From positions 55,712,475 through 55,776,474 of the forward strand of contig CM070877.1 of assembly GCA_036365515.1 (NCBI GenBank): a DNA stretch of 64,000 bases, written 5' to 3'. The DNA is from Torymus aiolomorphi. Lineage: Eukaryota; Arthropoda; Insecta; Hymenoptera; Torymidae. The position numbers and the translations under genes are program-made. Numbering within the stretch: the first letter of the stretch is position 1; each line of letters begins with the position of its first letter. This document shows positions 46,373 to 58,716 of the stretch, in pieces. The notes under the pieces are model-generated. The model ran no database searches. It saw nothing but the letters and a program-made list of their open reading frames with translations, and was not told the DNA's origin.

Positions 46373-46689
46373 AGGGTTTGTATAAACAGATTGTATAATT
46401 AAAAAAGCCAAGTCTGTGTATCGCTAAGAAAATTTAATAAATATAAATACTTCAAAAATTTATAAATTTAATACATGTTTTTTACTGCAAAGTCTCAGAT
46501 AATTGATGAAAGAACCTCTTAGATTTAACATGGGTAAAAGTAAAATTAGATATAACACTATAATTTTTATTTATATATTCAATTCAAAATCCTTGATACA
46601 TTAAGTATACAGTACGGTAAATATATTTCTTTTTGTATTCTAAAGAATAATTATATTTAATCTTGAAAATTTATGCCCTGATTAAAAAG

Positions 46690-47758
46690 GGAGGTATATT
46701 CAACTGTCCTTGATTCGCCTCACGATGACGAGCTTCATACGCGAGATCCTGCTTTTATAAAATAGAAAACTCAACAAATTAAATGTAGCCTAATCGTGAT
46801 AGGAGTCAGCCTCTCGAAGACGAGCGACGTACGCGATCATTTCCTTTTTTAAAAAGTGAATACCCTGAACAAAAATGGAGGTATATTAAACTGTCGAGGA
46901 GTCGCCTATCAAAGACGAGCTTCGTACGCGACTTAAAGCTTTTATAAAAAAAGAACCCTGCTCAAAATGAATGTAGCCTAATCGTGCCAGAAAAGTCGAG
47001 CTCTCGCAGAGGAGATTTGTAAGCGAGATTCTGCTTATATAAAATAGAACACTTAACAAATTGGATCTATCCTAATCGTGAAGGAGTCGGCCTCTCGAAG
47101 ACGATCTTTGTACGTGAGCTTCTGCTTTTATAAAATAGAACACACAAGAAATTGTATGTAGTTTAATCGTGATAGGAGTCGGACCATCGAAGACGCGCTT
47201 CATACACGAGTAATTGCTATTTGAAAAAGTGAATACCCCGATAAAAAATGAAGGTATATTAAACTGCCCAGGAGTCGCATCTCGAAGACGAGTTTCGTAC
47301 GCGAGCTTGTACTTTTATAAAATAGAACACTTAACGTATTGAATGTATCCTAATCGTGATAATAGTCGGCCTCTCGAAGACGAGCTTCGTAAGCGAACTT
47401 TTGCTCTTTAAAAAAGGGAATACACTTTAAAAAATGGAAGTATATTTAACTGCCCAGGGGCCGTCTACCAAATACGAGCTTCGTGCGCGAGATAGTGCTT
47501 TTATAAAATAGAACACTGAACGTATTGAATGTACCCTAATGGTGATAGGAGTCAGCCTCTCGAAGAGCTTCGTTATAGGCGAGCTTTCGGTTTTTAAAAA
47601 CTGATTATAACGTGATAAATGGAGGTATATTAAACTGTCCAAGATTCGCCTATCGAAGAGGAGCTTTGTAGACGAGCATCTACTTTTATAAAAAAAGAAC
47701 GCTGCTCTAAATGAATGTAGACTAATCGTGACAAAGGAGTCAATATCTCTAAGAGGAA
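46690..47758. repeat. ~93-bp satellite array, left part
   Basis: Units of about 92-97 bp alternate between a form with AAAATGGAGGTATATTAAACTG and one with AAAATAGAACAC...GAATGTAGCCTAATCGTGATAGG. Both forms contain the hairpin-like core CTCGAAGACGAGCTTCGTAC followed by GCGAGCTTTTGCTTTT. About 11 units. Open frames across it (for example 47427-47819) are accidental. Confidence 0.93.
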
Positions 47759-47767
47759 CTCCGTAAG

Positions 47768-48286
47768 GGAGAGTATCGAAAAGGCGAACGTTCACTTCGT
47801 ATTTGCAGCAAAATATCAATTTTTGTTACTTCGAATTACGTTATTTCTTTATGACTTTTTTAAGGAATCCATATAATTAGAATGTTCAAATCATCGACTG
47901 GTCATGAAGAATAATAAAAATATGATCGATATAGTTGTATTCGAATCGTTATTGTCCAAAATATGAAAATTTTTTCTAACCATCAAGTAGAAAGTTCACA
48001 AGTGTGAAAAACATGAAGTATTTAGACTAACTACTATCGTTTTTCACCCTTATGAACCATCTACTTTAGAGCCAGAAAAAAATTTCATGTTTTAGACAAT
48101 AACGATTCGAATGCAACTATATCGATCATATTTTCTTTATTCTACATGACTAGTCGACGATTCGAACATTCTATAATTACATGCATTCGTTAAAAAAGTC
48201 ATGAGTAAATAACATAATTCGAAGTAACAAAATTTGATATTTTGCTGCAAATACGAAGTGAACGTTCGCCTTTTCGATACCCACCT
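47768..48286. mobile_element. Foldback element with ~245-bp TIRs and 9-bp target duplication
   Basis: The two arms, about 47773-48015 and 48040-48280, are near-exact inverted copies starting GTATCGAAAAGGCGAACGTT. CTCCGTAAG lies on both sides (47759-47767 and 48287-48295), in satellite sequence, as a 9-bp target duplication. Long TIRs plus a 9-bp duplication are the pattern of Mutator-like MITEs. No coding capacity. Confidence 0.82.
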
Positions 48287-48305
48287 CTCCGTAAGTGAGC
48301 TGTTG

Positions 48306-48640
48306 CCCAGGCGGAAAAAATTGCATTCTTATAACATTTATTAACGAATTATATTTCTTAATAATATTTATTAGCTTTTATTAGCTTTTAATAGCAGTTT
48401 ATAATGTGTAGAATTGAGACTCTAGTAACAGTTAATAACATTTATTAGTGATTTTTTAGATTTTATTATCTTTTCTTAATTTTTATAAATGTTTTTAAGC
48501 TATTATTAACTTTTATTAGATTTCGCATGAGGGAAATATATCTTTACAAACAAAATGTTAGTAATAGTTATTATATTTTATTAGCTTTTATTAGCTTTTA
48601 TTAGCTTTTATTAGTTTTTATTACCTTTTATTAGCTTTTA
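48306..48640. repeat. Left terminal and subterminal repeats
   Basis: After the 12-bp TIR there are many direct copies of TTTTATTAGC, densest at 48365-48390 and 48575-48645. The block TATAATGTGTAGAATTGAGA (48399-48418) is inverted at the right end (about 55455-55480). Subterminal arrays of this sort bind transposase or accessory protein in CACTA elements; that role is inferred here. Confidence 0.8.
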
Positions 48641-48808
48641 TTAGTTATTTCTAAAAATTTGTAATTTTTTTATAATATTTACAAAATTTAATTAATAATT
48701 AAATTAAATATAATCTTAATTTCTTGTAAATAATAATAATAAATCATACAGAATAATATATTTTCTTATTAATTTTATTACAATTAACAACAAGTAATTT
48801 TACATGAT

Positions 48809-51050
48809 TTAATTTATACAGCGACCAATCACACCTTTTACAAGTGAACTTATACAGTAATTTTTGTTACATTTAAAAATAAAGCACGGTCTGTGCAGCG
48901 TAGAATATTTAATACACATAACATCATCTGTCGGTATGAAACATTTTTTTAAATTGATCGTGTCTTTTAGTTCATCATCAGTGAAATGCAATGCAGTTTG
49001 AAGTGTTAAAAGTTTATAAAAAACATATACATCATGTTTATTATCATGTTTAATTAAACATGTAGAAGTAATGATACCGAATTGATTATTTTTAGTTTCG
49101 AAGACAGAGTCGTTCGTTTTTTTTTTTCTGGAATAAAAACAAGAAGTATATCTGCAACTTTGATATACCATGTTGAAATACTTTTTACATTCAGTTATTT
49201 TATCACAGTTAATATTATTTAAACGAAGGCACATCAATTGTTTTTCAGTTAGAGTGTGGCGTTTTTCATTTCCAATTAAAGTACAATCTTCGATTTGAAA
49301 AGCTTTTTTTAATCTATTGCTGTTTAATTTTTCACAAAAGTCTTTTGTTTGCTGACTAATAAAACATTCTGATTCCAATTGAGGAATTTGCTGGTATGTC
49401 AACAATCTGATTGCTATTTGTTTTGCAATATGATAGTTGCATTTTTTCATTTGCAATAAATTTTTGTTCTCATTTTCAAAGGGAAAAGTATTAATCGCCC
49501 ACAGCGGACCCCAATTTTCAACTGTATCACATAAATGTAGCAGCAAATGAACATTGTAGTGCATATACTGATTTCCAAAAAGTACATTAAATCTATAAAC
49601 ATACTTTACCAAAAACTTTCTGGCAGTTTTGAGTTCATTTGGGGTTATAGAATCTTGCAAAAGTATGCTAATAGCTGTAACAAACAATGCTAAGTGATTC
49701 AAATACTTTGCAGATAATAATCCTTGTAGACATGGTATAGATCCAAATAGAAGCCAAATAAGCCAATGGGACGCTTTCCAATTTTTCCGCTCTTCTATAC
49801 TTTTAGGTACATTTGCAATGCATGTTGGAGGTTTCATGGATAGTAGTCGTTGATCAATAATACGAACAGCAGCGCCAGATCCAATGTAAAACTTTTCTCC
49901 TGTAGATGTAAATAAAATTTCCGTATGCAATTCAGTAACTCCAAGTAAACAAGAATGCATGAAGTCAACAATCATTCCCTTCAACAAATCAAAGCCCTTT
50001 AAGTTCATTAGGCAAGAGGGCCCCCATACTCCAAAAGCATCTTTATTCGTTGTTACAGCTTCAATCATCTGAGATTTTATGCTTTCATCGCTTCGTTTTT
50101 TAGGAACTATTCCTAACATAGGATACTTCCTAACTCCATCCACATTTACAGTTGGATGTTCACAAAAGGTACAACCAAAAATGCCGTTAAATCTTTTCAT
50201 GTTTAACATAGAAGATCTAGCAGGTGAATCCACACAGCATCCGAAGGAAAAAATTTGCTAATTTTTGTCGTACCATTTTTAATCCATTCAAATCCACTTG
50301 AACTTAATGTATTGGCTTGATCTACAAAAGGTTGCAGAAAAATATTCATGTTAGGATCAACCTTAGAAACCCATAAACTTGCAAGTACCGTGTATTTTTT
50401 CTTATATAGTCGGGAAGCTCGTGAAGCATCAAAAATATCGGCCATGCAGTAATTTTTCCTTTGTCTGCAGGTTGACATCCATCTGTATTAAAGGTATACG
50501 AAAAATCCCAAATACTATTAAAAAATTGTTTTGTTTTGTCTTTGTAATGATGACCATCATAAATGTCTTCTAAGTTTTCAGAACTATTTTTTTTACGATT
50601 GAATCTTACGTCAAGACTACGTACTACAGCTGGATTTGAAAATAACTTACTTAATTGATCCATTATATTTAGTTCTATAAAAAATGAATCCATTGCATCA
50701 GCGTTTACAATCTCACCACATTCACATTGTATAGTACCTTTTACCGCAGAATATTTTCCTAAATATTTACTACACTCTTTAAATATTACGTGGTAAGACA
50801 ATGTATTTGTGCTTACTCTCATCAAATTTTTAATGCTATATTTAGTAACAGGAAAAAATTTCTTACCAAAAATAAAATTCAAAGCTGAAAATATGTCTAT
50901 CACAACCGACCATGTTAATGAATGTTTTTTCATTAGATTCATAAATATTAATAATACTTCACCGACTTTAAGTTTACTACAACAATTAATTCCTTGATCT
51001 AATAATTTATTACGCTTCTTATCTTCAGATGCACTGGACTTGGATCGTAT
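48809..51050 (-). pseudogene. TNP2/DUF4218-type transposase, main exon
   Basis: The exon starts after a TATTTTCAG acceptor (51050), reads IRSKSSASEDKKRNKLLDQG, and ends at a stop at 48809-48811. Family signatures in order are CECG (zinc-like) near 50720, GCTFCEHP near 50170, VDFMHSCLLGVTELH near 49960, ASHWLIWLLFGSIPCLQG near 49750 and NVHLLLHLCDTVENWGPLWA near 49530, with FPFENENKN just after. This is the animal CACTA/EnSpm-like transposase pattern. Frameshifts near 50420 and 50240 separate three frames (50942-50346, 50478-50203, 50233-48809). The enzyme would cut at the TIRs; I did not map all catalytic acids. The long exon without other stops suggests fairly recent loss. Confidence 0.8.
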
Positions 51051-51463
51051 CTGAAAATATTTTTAGGAAAATTTATTAATTAATAAAAATTTAATTAAAA
51101 AAATAGCAAGCATTGTTTTTTTAAGGTAATTAATAAAAAGATGCTGTTAATAAATTACAAAGATTAAGCTTTCTTCTATTTTATTATGTCAGAAATTTAT
51201 TTTAATATTTTAATATTGATTATATTTTTATTTATGTAAAATATTATTAAAATGTTATTCTTATAATTTATATGTACATTAAAAATAACATGAGATGGAG
51301 AAAGCAGTAAACCAAAGAATTTGTAAAATTTATAACGTATTCAAGTATCAGCTTAACAAGGGAATTATTAGGTGGTATAAAACTACTTTTTCTAACTATA
51401 AAACATTATAGTTTTTAACTTTCGTTCTTGTAATTAATTCAATCAAAATTAAGAATTACTCAC

Positions 51464-51950
51464 ATTTTCTCTCATTTCATCCATATCAAAATCATTGAAT
51501 TCTGTTTGTGTAGGAGAATTTGAAGCAGTCACTGGTTGTTCTCTCTATAAAATAATTAAAGTTAAAAAGGTTCAAATTTAGTTGCCTTTATACATATAAA
51601 AAATTATTAACTATATAAGCAATGATAGTACCATAATAGTTTATGTGTTGTTTCATTATTCTTATTAATGTTGTGGACATCATCGCATGAGCTGGACTCA
51701 GAACTAGCCACCTACATAATAAATAAAATAATCTTATATAAATAACAGTTAAGTAATCTACCATAAAAATAAATTATATAGTCATACATCCATATCCTGA
51801 ATCGTTTCGATTTCCTTTAGCAATACTGGATTTTCTTCATGACCTTCTAATTTTGCTTCTTCTGACCTTCTTCGATATTTTGTTGATCGAGGAATTTCCT
51901 CTTTTGCATCGCTATAAAATTTCTTATATGGTCCTTTGCAAAATATGATG
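51464..51950 (-). pseudogene. 5' exons of the transposase gene
   Basis: Three short minus-strand exons fit splice signals. About 51950-51788 reads EEIPRSTKYRRRSEEAKLEG and ends GAT|GTATGA. 51711 to about 51630 reads VASSESSSCDDVHNINKN after a TTATTATGTAG acceptor. 51544-51464 is exactly 27 codons (REQPVTASNSPTQTEFNDFD...), between TTTTATAG and GAAAAT|GTGAGT. The phases are compatible with the main exon. The start codon was not found. The acidic/Ser-rich composition is typical of a linker before the transposase core. Confidence 0.5.
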
Positions 51951-52556
51951 GTGTGTCAATTAGCTGATTTGAAAATGTCAAATACTAATTATTGTTTTTG
52001 TGGTTTGTTGGTTATGATTTCTGGTACCGTTTATTGGCTTGATAATCAAAACTTGTACAACGCAAACTAGATTGCAAAATATTAATCAATATACTACTTT
52101 ATCTTGATTTATACATTTTAAATGGTATAACAATTTTATAAATAAACCATTCATTACTTGCCTACATAATACAGTCTATCAGATGCTTAGATCCAAAAAC
52201 ATGTTGAATTACAACATTTTTTATAATATAAACTAAATAATTTTTTCTATTTTTTTAAATTATATTTTTTCAATGTAATATTTATACATACTAGTACAGA
52301 GACAATTATTTTTGTAATTGTTATGTTGACAAAAACTTGATCTTGTGGGTAAGAAAAGATTGCATATATCCACATTGAAATTCTATACACTGTTTGAAGT
52401 TAGCACATGGAAAAACAAAAATATTTAAAAAAATATTTGCCATCATATAAACAACTTAGCTTTAAAAATTCTACTTGACGAACGATACCCAGAAGTTCGC
52501 GAACACAATAAACTTTTTTTCGACAAAAAAGTCTTCGTTCTTTTTTGCGTGTAAGT

Positions 52557-52697
52557 AGGGTGCGCTCCCATGCGTTCCGAAAAATTCAACGGAAACATTT
52601 AAGCTGCGAGAGAGAGGTTCTTCCGTGAATGTCTCTCTCGCTCTCACGGACTTAAATGGTTCCGTTTTCGGAAAGCATGGGAGCGCTCAGCACACCC
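52557..52697. mobile_element. ~140-bp hairpin MITE between the divergent genes
   Basis: The left arm GGGTGCGCTCCCATGCGTTCC and the right arm GGAAAGCATGGGAGCGCTCAGCACACCC are inverted, with a second paired block CGAGAGAGAG / CTCTCTCTCGCTCTC toward the centre. TA precedes GGGTG and follows CACCC, consistent with a TA target duplication. It is non-coding and sits in the ~1-kb gap between the two genes of the large transposon. Confidence 0.7.
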
Positions 52698-53004
52698 TAA
52701 CGGGCCATAGAGTTATAAATCCTAAAGATTTCGGACAATTTTTTTGTCGATGGCATCCGGCATTCAGCATTTACTGTGGATTCACCGTAAGGTTAATAAT
52801 TCATGCGGTAGTAAATCGAAGGCACTATCGGCAATATATATTTTTATGTTTTTGTTTCGGTGTAATTCAAAAAGTCATTATTAGAATAAAGATAACTGCC
52901 GGCTTCTAAATTGCTGATTGTTGATGTAAAAATAATAAATTTTAATATTACTGTTACATATAAATAAGGAATAACCTTGTCAATATCACTATTTTCTTCG
53001 TCAG

Positions 53005-54687
53005 ACATTGTTTATGTTCATATAGACTCTTGTAAAACAGGAGAAAAAGCAATAAAGCAAATTATACCTGCAAGTACAATTAGAAAGTTTAACTACGAAG
53101 ATTATAAAAAAGATCCTATTAATTATAGGAATAATAAATTTAAGATTCGGTTACATCCAGATGCTGAAAAACAATCCTGTTACGTATTGCAAGCTGAAGG
53201 TTAGTTATCAGACTTAATTAATATCTATAATATTTTTGAAAAAATTATTATAAAACTTACTGATTTTAAGCATGAAAATTTAGAATTGAAAAGATATAAG
53301 TAATAAAACAGTTTTTAATGATACATTTATCATATTTTAGATACATATGATATACTTGATGCAAAAATAAAAAAAGAAGATATAGGATACCTAACTCTAA
53401 ATTCACAACCACTATATCAGATGATACTAGTATAGAATTGAGCGATCAATATGATAATGATGAAAGTAATGATAAAAGGGAATCCGCTGAAAAGGTTAAA
53501 AAAAGAAAATCAAGAAATGAAATCGATGAAGATACAGTGACAGCAACTGCAAACGAGGAAGATGAAGGAACAGAACTTTTGAAAAATTCTAAAAAACAGA
53601 GAAAAGCTAAATCTGCTGCAGCGAAGCAGACCAAAATGATAACTGAAGGAGTAATCTTAGACAAATATTTCAATAGTTTCGAAGAATATGGGGACTTAAG
53701 TGGCAATGATGTTTCAACATCAACACCTTTAGCGTCAAAGAAATCTGCTGTAAGTGTATTAATATAAATTTATAAATGATAAGTAATTATTAGTATTTGA
53801 AAGTTATTTTTGTTTTTTCATTCACTTTTGCATAAAAGAGTTTGACGTCAATTTCTGACATTAGATTATTTTTATCATATTTTTAATAAAAATTTTAACT
53901 TAAAAAAACATAATTCTATTTAAGTACATTTCTTTATTTTTATAGCAAACTGATAAGGATTTCATACACTCACAGAAACAAACAATCAAAAATCTTGAAA
54001 ATCAGCTACGTGAGGCTAGAAGAGAAGCTGTAGAAATGTCAACAAGTATGGAAGCAAATAAAGTAGATGATGATTCTAATAGTCAAAACAATTTTCCACG
54101 TCAACATAGTAATAACAACGTAGCTGGTAATTTATTATGGACATATTAGAGTTTGATAAAAATTTTCATCAAATTATAATCTTTTTTTACTTTTAGTACT
54201 TTGTTATAATATCGACCCATTCAGAGTCCATGATAAAATTTATCACTTCAACAAAGAGCAAAAGGATGAAAATTTAGAGTACAATGAAGAAGGCAAAGTT
54301 CATCTTGGTGAAGGCGTATATTGCAATCCAGTAGCATATTCTGATGCTTTCAAGACAAAAGAACCTTTTAAGTGTTTATATTTATTAAGTGAAGGTGTTT
54401 ACGGATTGAAGGATTTATCACAAAGATGTGTTCGGAAGCAGAGAAATACTGAGCACAAAAAGTTACTCTCTCCGGTAAAACGTTTAGCGATAGAAAGAAA
54501 AGTCTATGCTCATATGAGAATAAAAGATAAAACACTTTCGCAAATTGATGACTTTTTTAATGAATTAAATGTTAAGCATGGTAAAGTAATCCATGGTGCT
54601 ACAATGCGTGTACAGCATGAAGCAAAACAAAAACAAAAAGAACAGGAACAAGACGCTCAGCTTGATAACACACTTTCTGAATCATAA
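53005..54687 (+). pseudogene. Second gene of the transposon: coiled-coil, possible BEN-domain protein
   Basis: Four exons are supported by splice signals: 53005-53199 (after TTCTTCGTCAG), 53341-53749, 53946-54126 and 54197-54687. The protein starts with IVYVHIDSCKTGEKAIKQII, then an acidic/Lys-rich region with KRKSRNEIDEDT, then a coiled-coil stretch (QKQTIKNLENQLREARREAV). The C-terminal domain has LGEGVYCNPVAYSDAF and LSEGVYGLKDLSQRCVRKQR, with LLSPVKRLAIERKVYAHM. This last part resembles BEN DNA-binding domains in its L..G....DLS..C layout; the assignment is tentative. A 1-nt shift near 53390 breaks exon 2, and no ATG was found for exon 1. It is probably a DNA-binding partner of the transposase. 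Confidence 0.6.
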
Positions 54688-54689
54688 AA

Positions 54690-55540
54690 TACTTTCACTT
54701 TTTAATATTGTTTTTATGCATGGCACATCCATGTAACTTAGTTTTAAAAATTATCCTTATGTTCAATGGAAAGTTAGTTTAAAAGTTATCCTAGTTAAAA
54801 AAGTTAAAAGTTAAAAGTTATTTTAGTTTTAAAAGTTATCCTTATGTTTAATTTCTTAATTTTTCGATATTATTTAACGTTTTTCATGACTGAGTTAATA
54901 TGACATTACTACAATAGAACAATTTTTTTTATATTTAGTATAATATTTACCAAAGATCAACCAAAAATGGTATTTTATGTTTGAGTTGAATTAGTTTGAT
55001 CGTAGGTGTATATAAATTATATAAAAAAATATATATATATTATTTTTGTATTATTAATTGTTAGAAACAAATAATAAGAGATTTTCAAATAAATATTTCG
55101 TTATTTATTTACTCTCCCCTTATAATTAAAATCTAATAATAACACTAATAATAGTAATATTTAGTTTATAATAGTTGTTAGTAATTATTAGCTTTTTTGA
55201 TGGACCATTTATTTCTTTTTTGTAAAGTATGGCAAAACTAATAATCAATGAATGCTATTATTAATAAATCATAATAACTATAAATAATTAATTACTGCAA
55301 GTAATCATTTTTAAAAGTTATTAGACATTATTAGCTTTTTTTGCAAGGTTAGGTATTTTTTTGTGAGAAAAGGAAAAACTTATAAAAGCTAATAAAATCT
55401 AAAAAAAGTTTTTAAATATTAGTAAAAACTAGTAACTATTAATAACCATCACTAGAGTCTCAATTCGACACATTATAAAATGATAATAGAAGTTATTAGC
55501 CTTTATTAGCTTTTTCTAGATAAGTTTATTTCCGCCTGGG
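54690..55540. repeat. Right subterminal and terminal repeats of the transposon
   Basis: AT-rich DNA with many TAATAA/TTATTAGC words, a short tandem AAAAGTTA stretch near 54780-54835, the inverted GACTCTAG/GAATTGAGA block and the terminal TTTCCGCCTGGG. Confidence 0.75.
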
Positions 55541-56369
55541 TGCTTTTTCAAAAAGGGAATACACTCGTCAAAAATGGAGGAATATTAAACTGTCCAGGAG
55601 TCGCATCTCGAAGACGAGCTTCGTACGCGAGCTTTTGCTTTTTTAAAAAGTGCATATACCCTGATAAAAAGTGGAGGTATATTAAATTGGCCAGGTGGCG
55701 CCTCTCAAAGACGAGTATCGTACGCGAGTTCAAGCTTTTATAAAAAAAGAATGCTGCTCAAAATGAATGTAGCCTAATCGTGCCAGAGGAGTCGAGTTCT
55801 CGAAGAAGAGTTCCGTAGGCGAGCTTCGGGTTTTTAAAAAAGTAATTACCCTGATAAATAAAAAATGGAGCTATAATGAACGGTTCAGGAATCGCCTCTG
55901 GAAGACGAGCTTCGTGCGCAAGCTTTTGCTTTTTTTTAAAAGTGAATATACCCTGATAAAAAGTGGAGGTATATTAAACTGTTCAGGAGTCGCTTATCGA
56001 AGACGAGCTTCCTAGGCGCGAGCATCTACTTTTATAAAAAAAGAACGATGCTCGAAATGAATGGATACTATAATCGTACCAGAGGAGTCGAGCTCTCCAA
56101 GAGGAGCTTCGTAAGCGAGCTTTTGCTTATTCAAAAAGGAAATACAATCATAAAAAATGGAAGTATATTATAATGTCCAGATGTCACCTCTCGAAGACAA
56201 GCTTCGGAAGCGAGATTCTGCTTATATAAAATAGAACACTTAACAAATTGGATCTATCATAATCGTGAAGGAGTCGGCCTCTCGAAGACTAGCTTCGTAC
56301 GTGAGCGTCTGCTTTTATAAAATAGAACACACAACAAATTGTATGTAGTCGCATCGTAATAGGAGTCGG

Positions 56370-56440
<71 letters not shown>

Positions 56441-58105
56441 TGCCCAGGGGTCGCCTTCCAAAGACCTAAAATAGAACCCTTAACACAATGAAGGTATCCT
56501 GATCGTGATAGAAGTCGGCCTCTCGAAGACGAGCTTCGTACGCGAGATTCTGCTATTAAAAAATAGAACATTTAACGTATTGAATGTAGCCTAATCGTAA
56601 TAGGAGTCGGCCTCTCGAAGACTAGCTTCGTACGCGAGCTTTTCCTTTTTTAAAATGTGAATAGTCTGATAAAAAATGGAGGTACATTAAACTGTCCAGG
56701 AGTTGTCTATCGAAGACGAGCTTCGTAGGCCAGCATCAACTTTAATAAAAAAAGAACGATACACGAAATGAATGTAGACTAATCATGCCAGAGGAGTGAA
56801 GCTCGCGAAGAGGAGCTTCCTAAGCGAGCGTTTGTTTTCTTAAAAAGAATAAAATACACTCATAAAACATGGAGGTATATTATAATGTCCAGGAGTCACC
56901 TCTCGAAGACAAGCTTCGTAATCGAGATTCTGCTGTTATAAAATAGAACACTTTCCAAAATTAATGTATCCTAATCGTGATAGGAGTCGGCCTCTCGAAG
57001 ACGAGCTTCGTAGACGAGCATCTACTTTTATAAAAAAAGAACGCTGCTCAAAATGAATGTAGGCTAATCGTGCCAAAGGACTCGAGCTCTCGAAGAGGAG
57101 ATTTGTAAGCGAGTTTTTGCTTTTTAAAAAGTGAGTACACTCGTCAAGAATGGAGGTATATTAAACTGCCCAAGTGTCACCTGTTGAATACGAGCTTGGT
57201 ATGCGAGCCTCTGCTTTTATAAAATAGAACCCTTACCAAAATGAATGTATTCTAATCGTGATAGGAGTGGGACTCTCGAAGACGAGCTTCGTACGCTAGA
57301 TATTCCTTTTAAAAAATAGAACACTTAACAAATTAAATGTAGTCTAATCGTGATAGGAGTCGGCCTCTCGAAGACGACCTTCGTACGCGAGCTTTTCCTT
57401 TTTTAAAAAGTGAACACCCTGATAAAAAATGGAGGTACATTAAACTGTCCAGGTGTCGCCTATCGAAGACGAGCTTCGTACGCGAGATTCTGCTTTTATA
57501 AAATAGAACACTTAACGAATTGAATGTAGCCTAATCGTGCCAGAGGAATCGAGCTCTCGAAGATGAGTTTCGTAGGTGAGCTTTGGCTTTTTAAAAAAGT
57601 GATTACCCTGATCAATAATGGAGCTGTAATAAACGGTCCAGCAGTCGCCTCTCCAAGAGGAGCTTCGTATGCGAGCTTCTGCTTTTATAAAATAGAATAC
57701 ACAAAAATCGGATGTAGCCTAATCGTCATAGGAGTCGGCTTCTCGAAGACGAGCTCCGTACGTGAGCTTCTGTTTTTTGAAAAAAATGAATACCCTGATA
57801 AAAAATGGAGGTACATTTAATTATCCTGGAGTATAGCCTATCGAAAACGAGCTTCGTAGGTGAGCATCTACTTTTATAAAAAAAGAAGGCTGGTCAAAAT
57901 GAATGTAGACTAATCGTGCCAGAGGAGTCGAGCTCTCGAAGAGGAAATTCATAAGCGAGCTTTTGCTTTTTTAAAAATGGAATTCACTGATAAAAATGGA
58001 GGTATATTATAATGTCCAGGGGTCGTCTCTCGATGATTGGCTTCGTTGGCGAGCTTTTGCTTTTTTAAAATAGAACACTCAACAAAATGAATGTAGCCAA
58101 ATCCC
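55541..58105. repeat. ~93-bp satellite array, right part
   Basis: This is the same satellite and the same orientation as 46690-47758, about 27 units. The core CGAAGACGAGCTTCG has stem CGAAG/CTTCG around ACGAG. Units diverge by roughly 10-20% by eye, with alternation of the two forms preserved in most places. Confidence 0.93.
56373..56436. repeat. (TA)n microsatellite, 32 repeats
   Basis: An uninterrupted TA run inside a satellite unit, replacing part of the GTATATTAAAC segment. It probably expanded from the GGTATATTA word of the unit. Confidence 0.97.
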
Positions 58106-58716
58106 GAATATAGATTTATTTAAATATATAAATTATATTTATTTGTTTGTTATATGATGCAATCATCTACGTATCTTTTGTACAATGTGAATGTTGTGTT
58201 TTGTTTATTGAGGTAAGAAGTTTCAAGAAGTTTCAAGAATTGAAAAAATGAATGTTTTTAGTATTATTGATTTTATTATTGTCAAAATAGCTTGTCTTCA
58301 AATTTCATTGAAAAAATTGTTTACGAATGAAAGACGATTTAAGTAAAGATGCTCTGAAGACCGAATGTACTAAATCGTGCTAATGGTTTTGTTCTCTGAG
58401 AAGAGTTACAGACTGGTGCTCTTGTTTACATAAAGAGAAAACGCTAGTTCGAAATGGAAAGAGATTTAACATGTCTGTAGTCGCGCTCTCGAAGAAGAGC
58501 TACGTACGTGATCTATTGCTCTAATCGTAATCAGCACTGAAGAAGGAATGTACTAAATCATAAAGAGAAAACGCTCGTCCTAAATGGAAAGAGAGTCCTA
58601 GAACTGGACATAGGCCCTTGGATGAGAGACACCCCAGTAAAAAATCGCACGTGAGATCTCGCACGTTGATAAATAAGGCACACATACGGGCGAAATAAAG
58701 CGAGTTCATTATTATA
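58106..58716. repeat. Spacer and diverged satellite units
   Basis: 58106-58360 is AT-rich with nothing recognised. 58361-58600 holds units of a second satellite subfamily (GCTCTCGAAGAAGAGCTACGTACGTG core, with GAGAAAACGCTGGTC-like spacer) that recurs at 60541-61200. Confidence 0.7.

Larger units (their letters stand above)
48306..55540. mobile_element. 7.2-kb CACTA-related DNA transposon with two divergent genes
   Basis: CCCAGGCGGAAA at 48306-48317 is matched by TTTCCGCCTGGG at 55529-55540. Satellite sequence continues across the insertion: GAGCTGTTG on the left and TGCTTTTTC on the right rebuild the satellite phrase GAGCTTTTGCTTTTTC, with a 2-bp TG duplication. Subterminal DNA on both sides is full of TTTTATTAGC-type repeats. 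It shares an inverted block, GAATTGAGACTCTAGT, about 110 bp in from each end. Inside, a transposase gene points left and a second spliced gene points right. The TIR is not CACTA, so the superfamily assignment rests on the protein. Confidence 0.85.

Noticed and set aside
47427..47819. 130-codon minus-strand frame
   Set aside because: It lies in satellite units and the end of the foldback; similar chance frames occur elsewhere in the array.
55541..58105. CRISPR-like array of palindromic repeats
   Set aside because: Repeats are diverged along their whole length with no unique spacers, and the context is eukaryotic satellite DNA.
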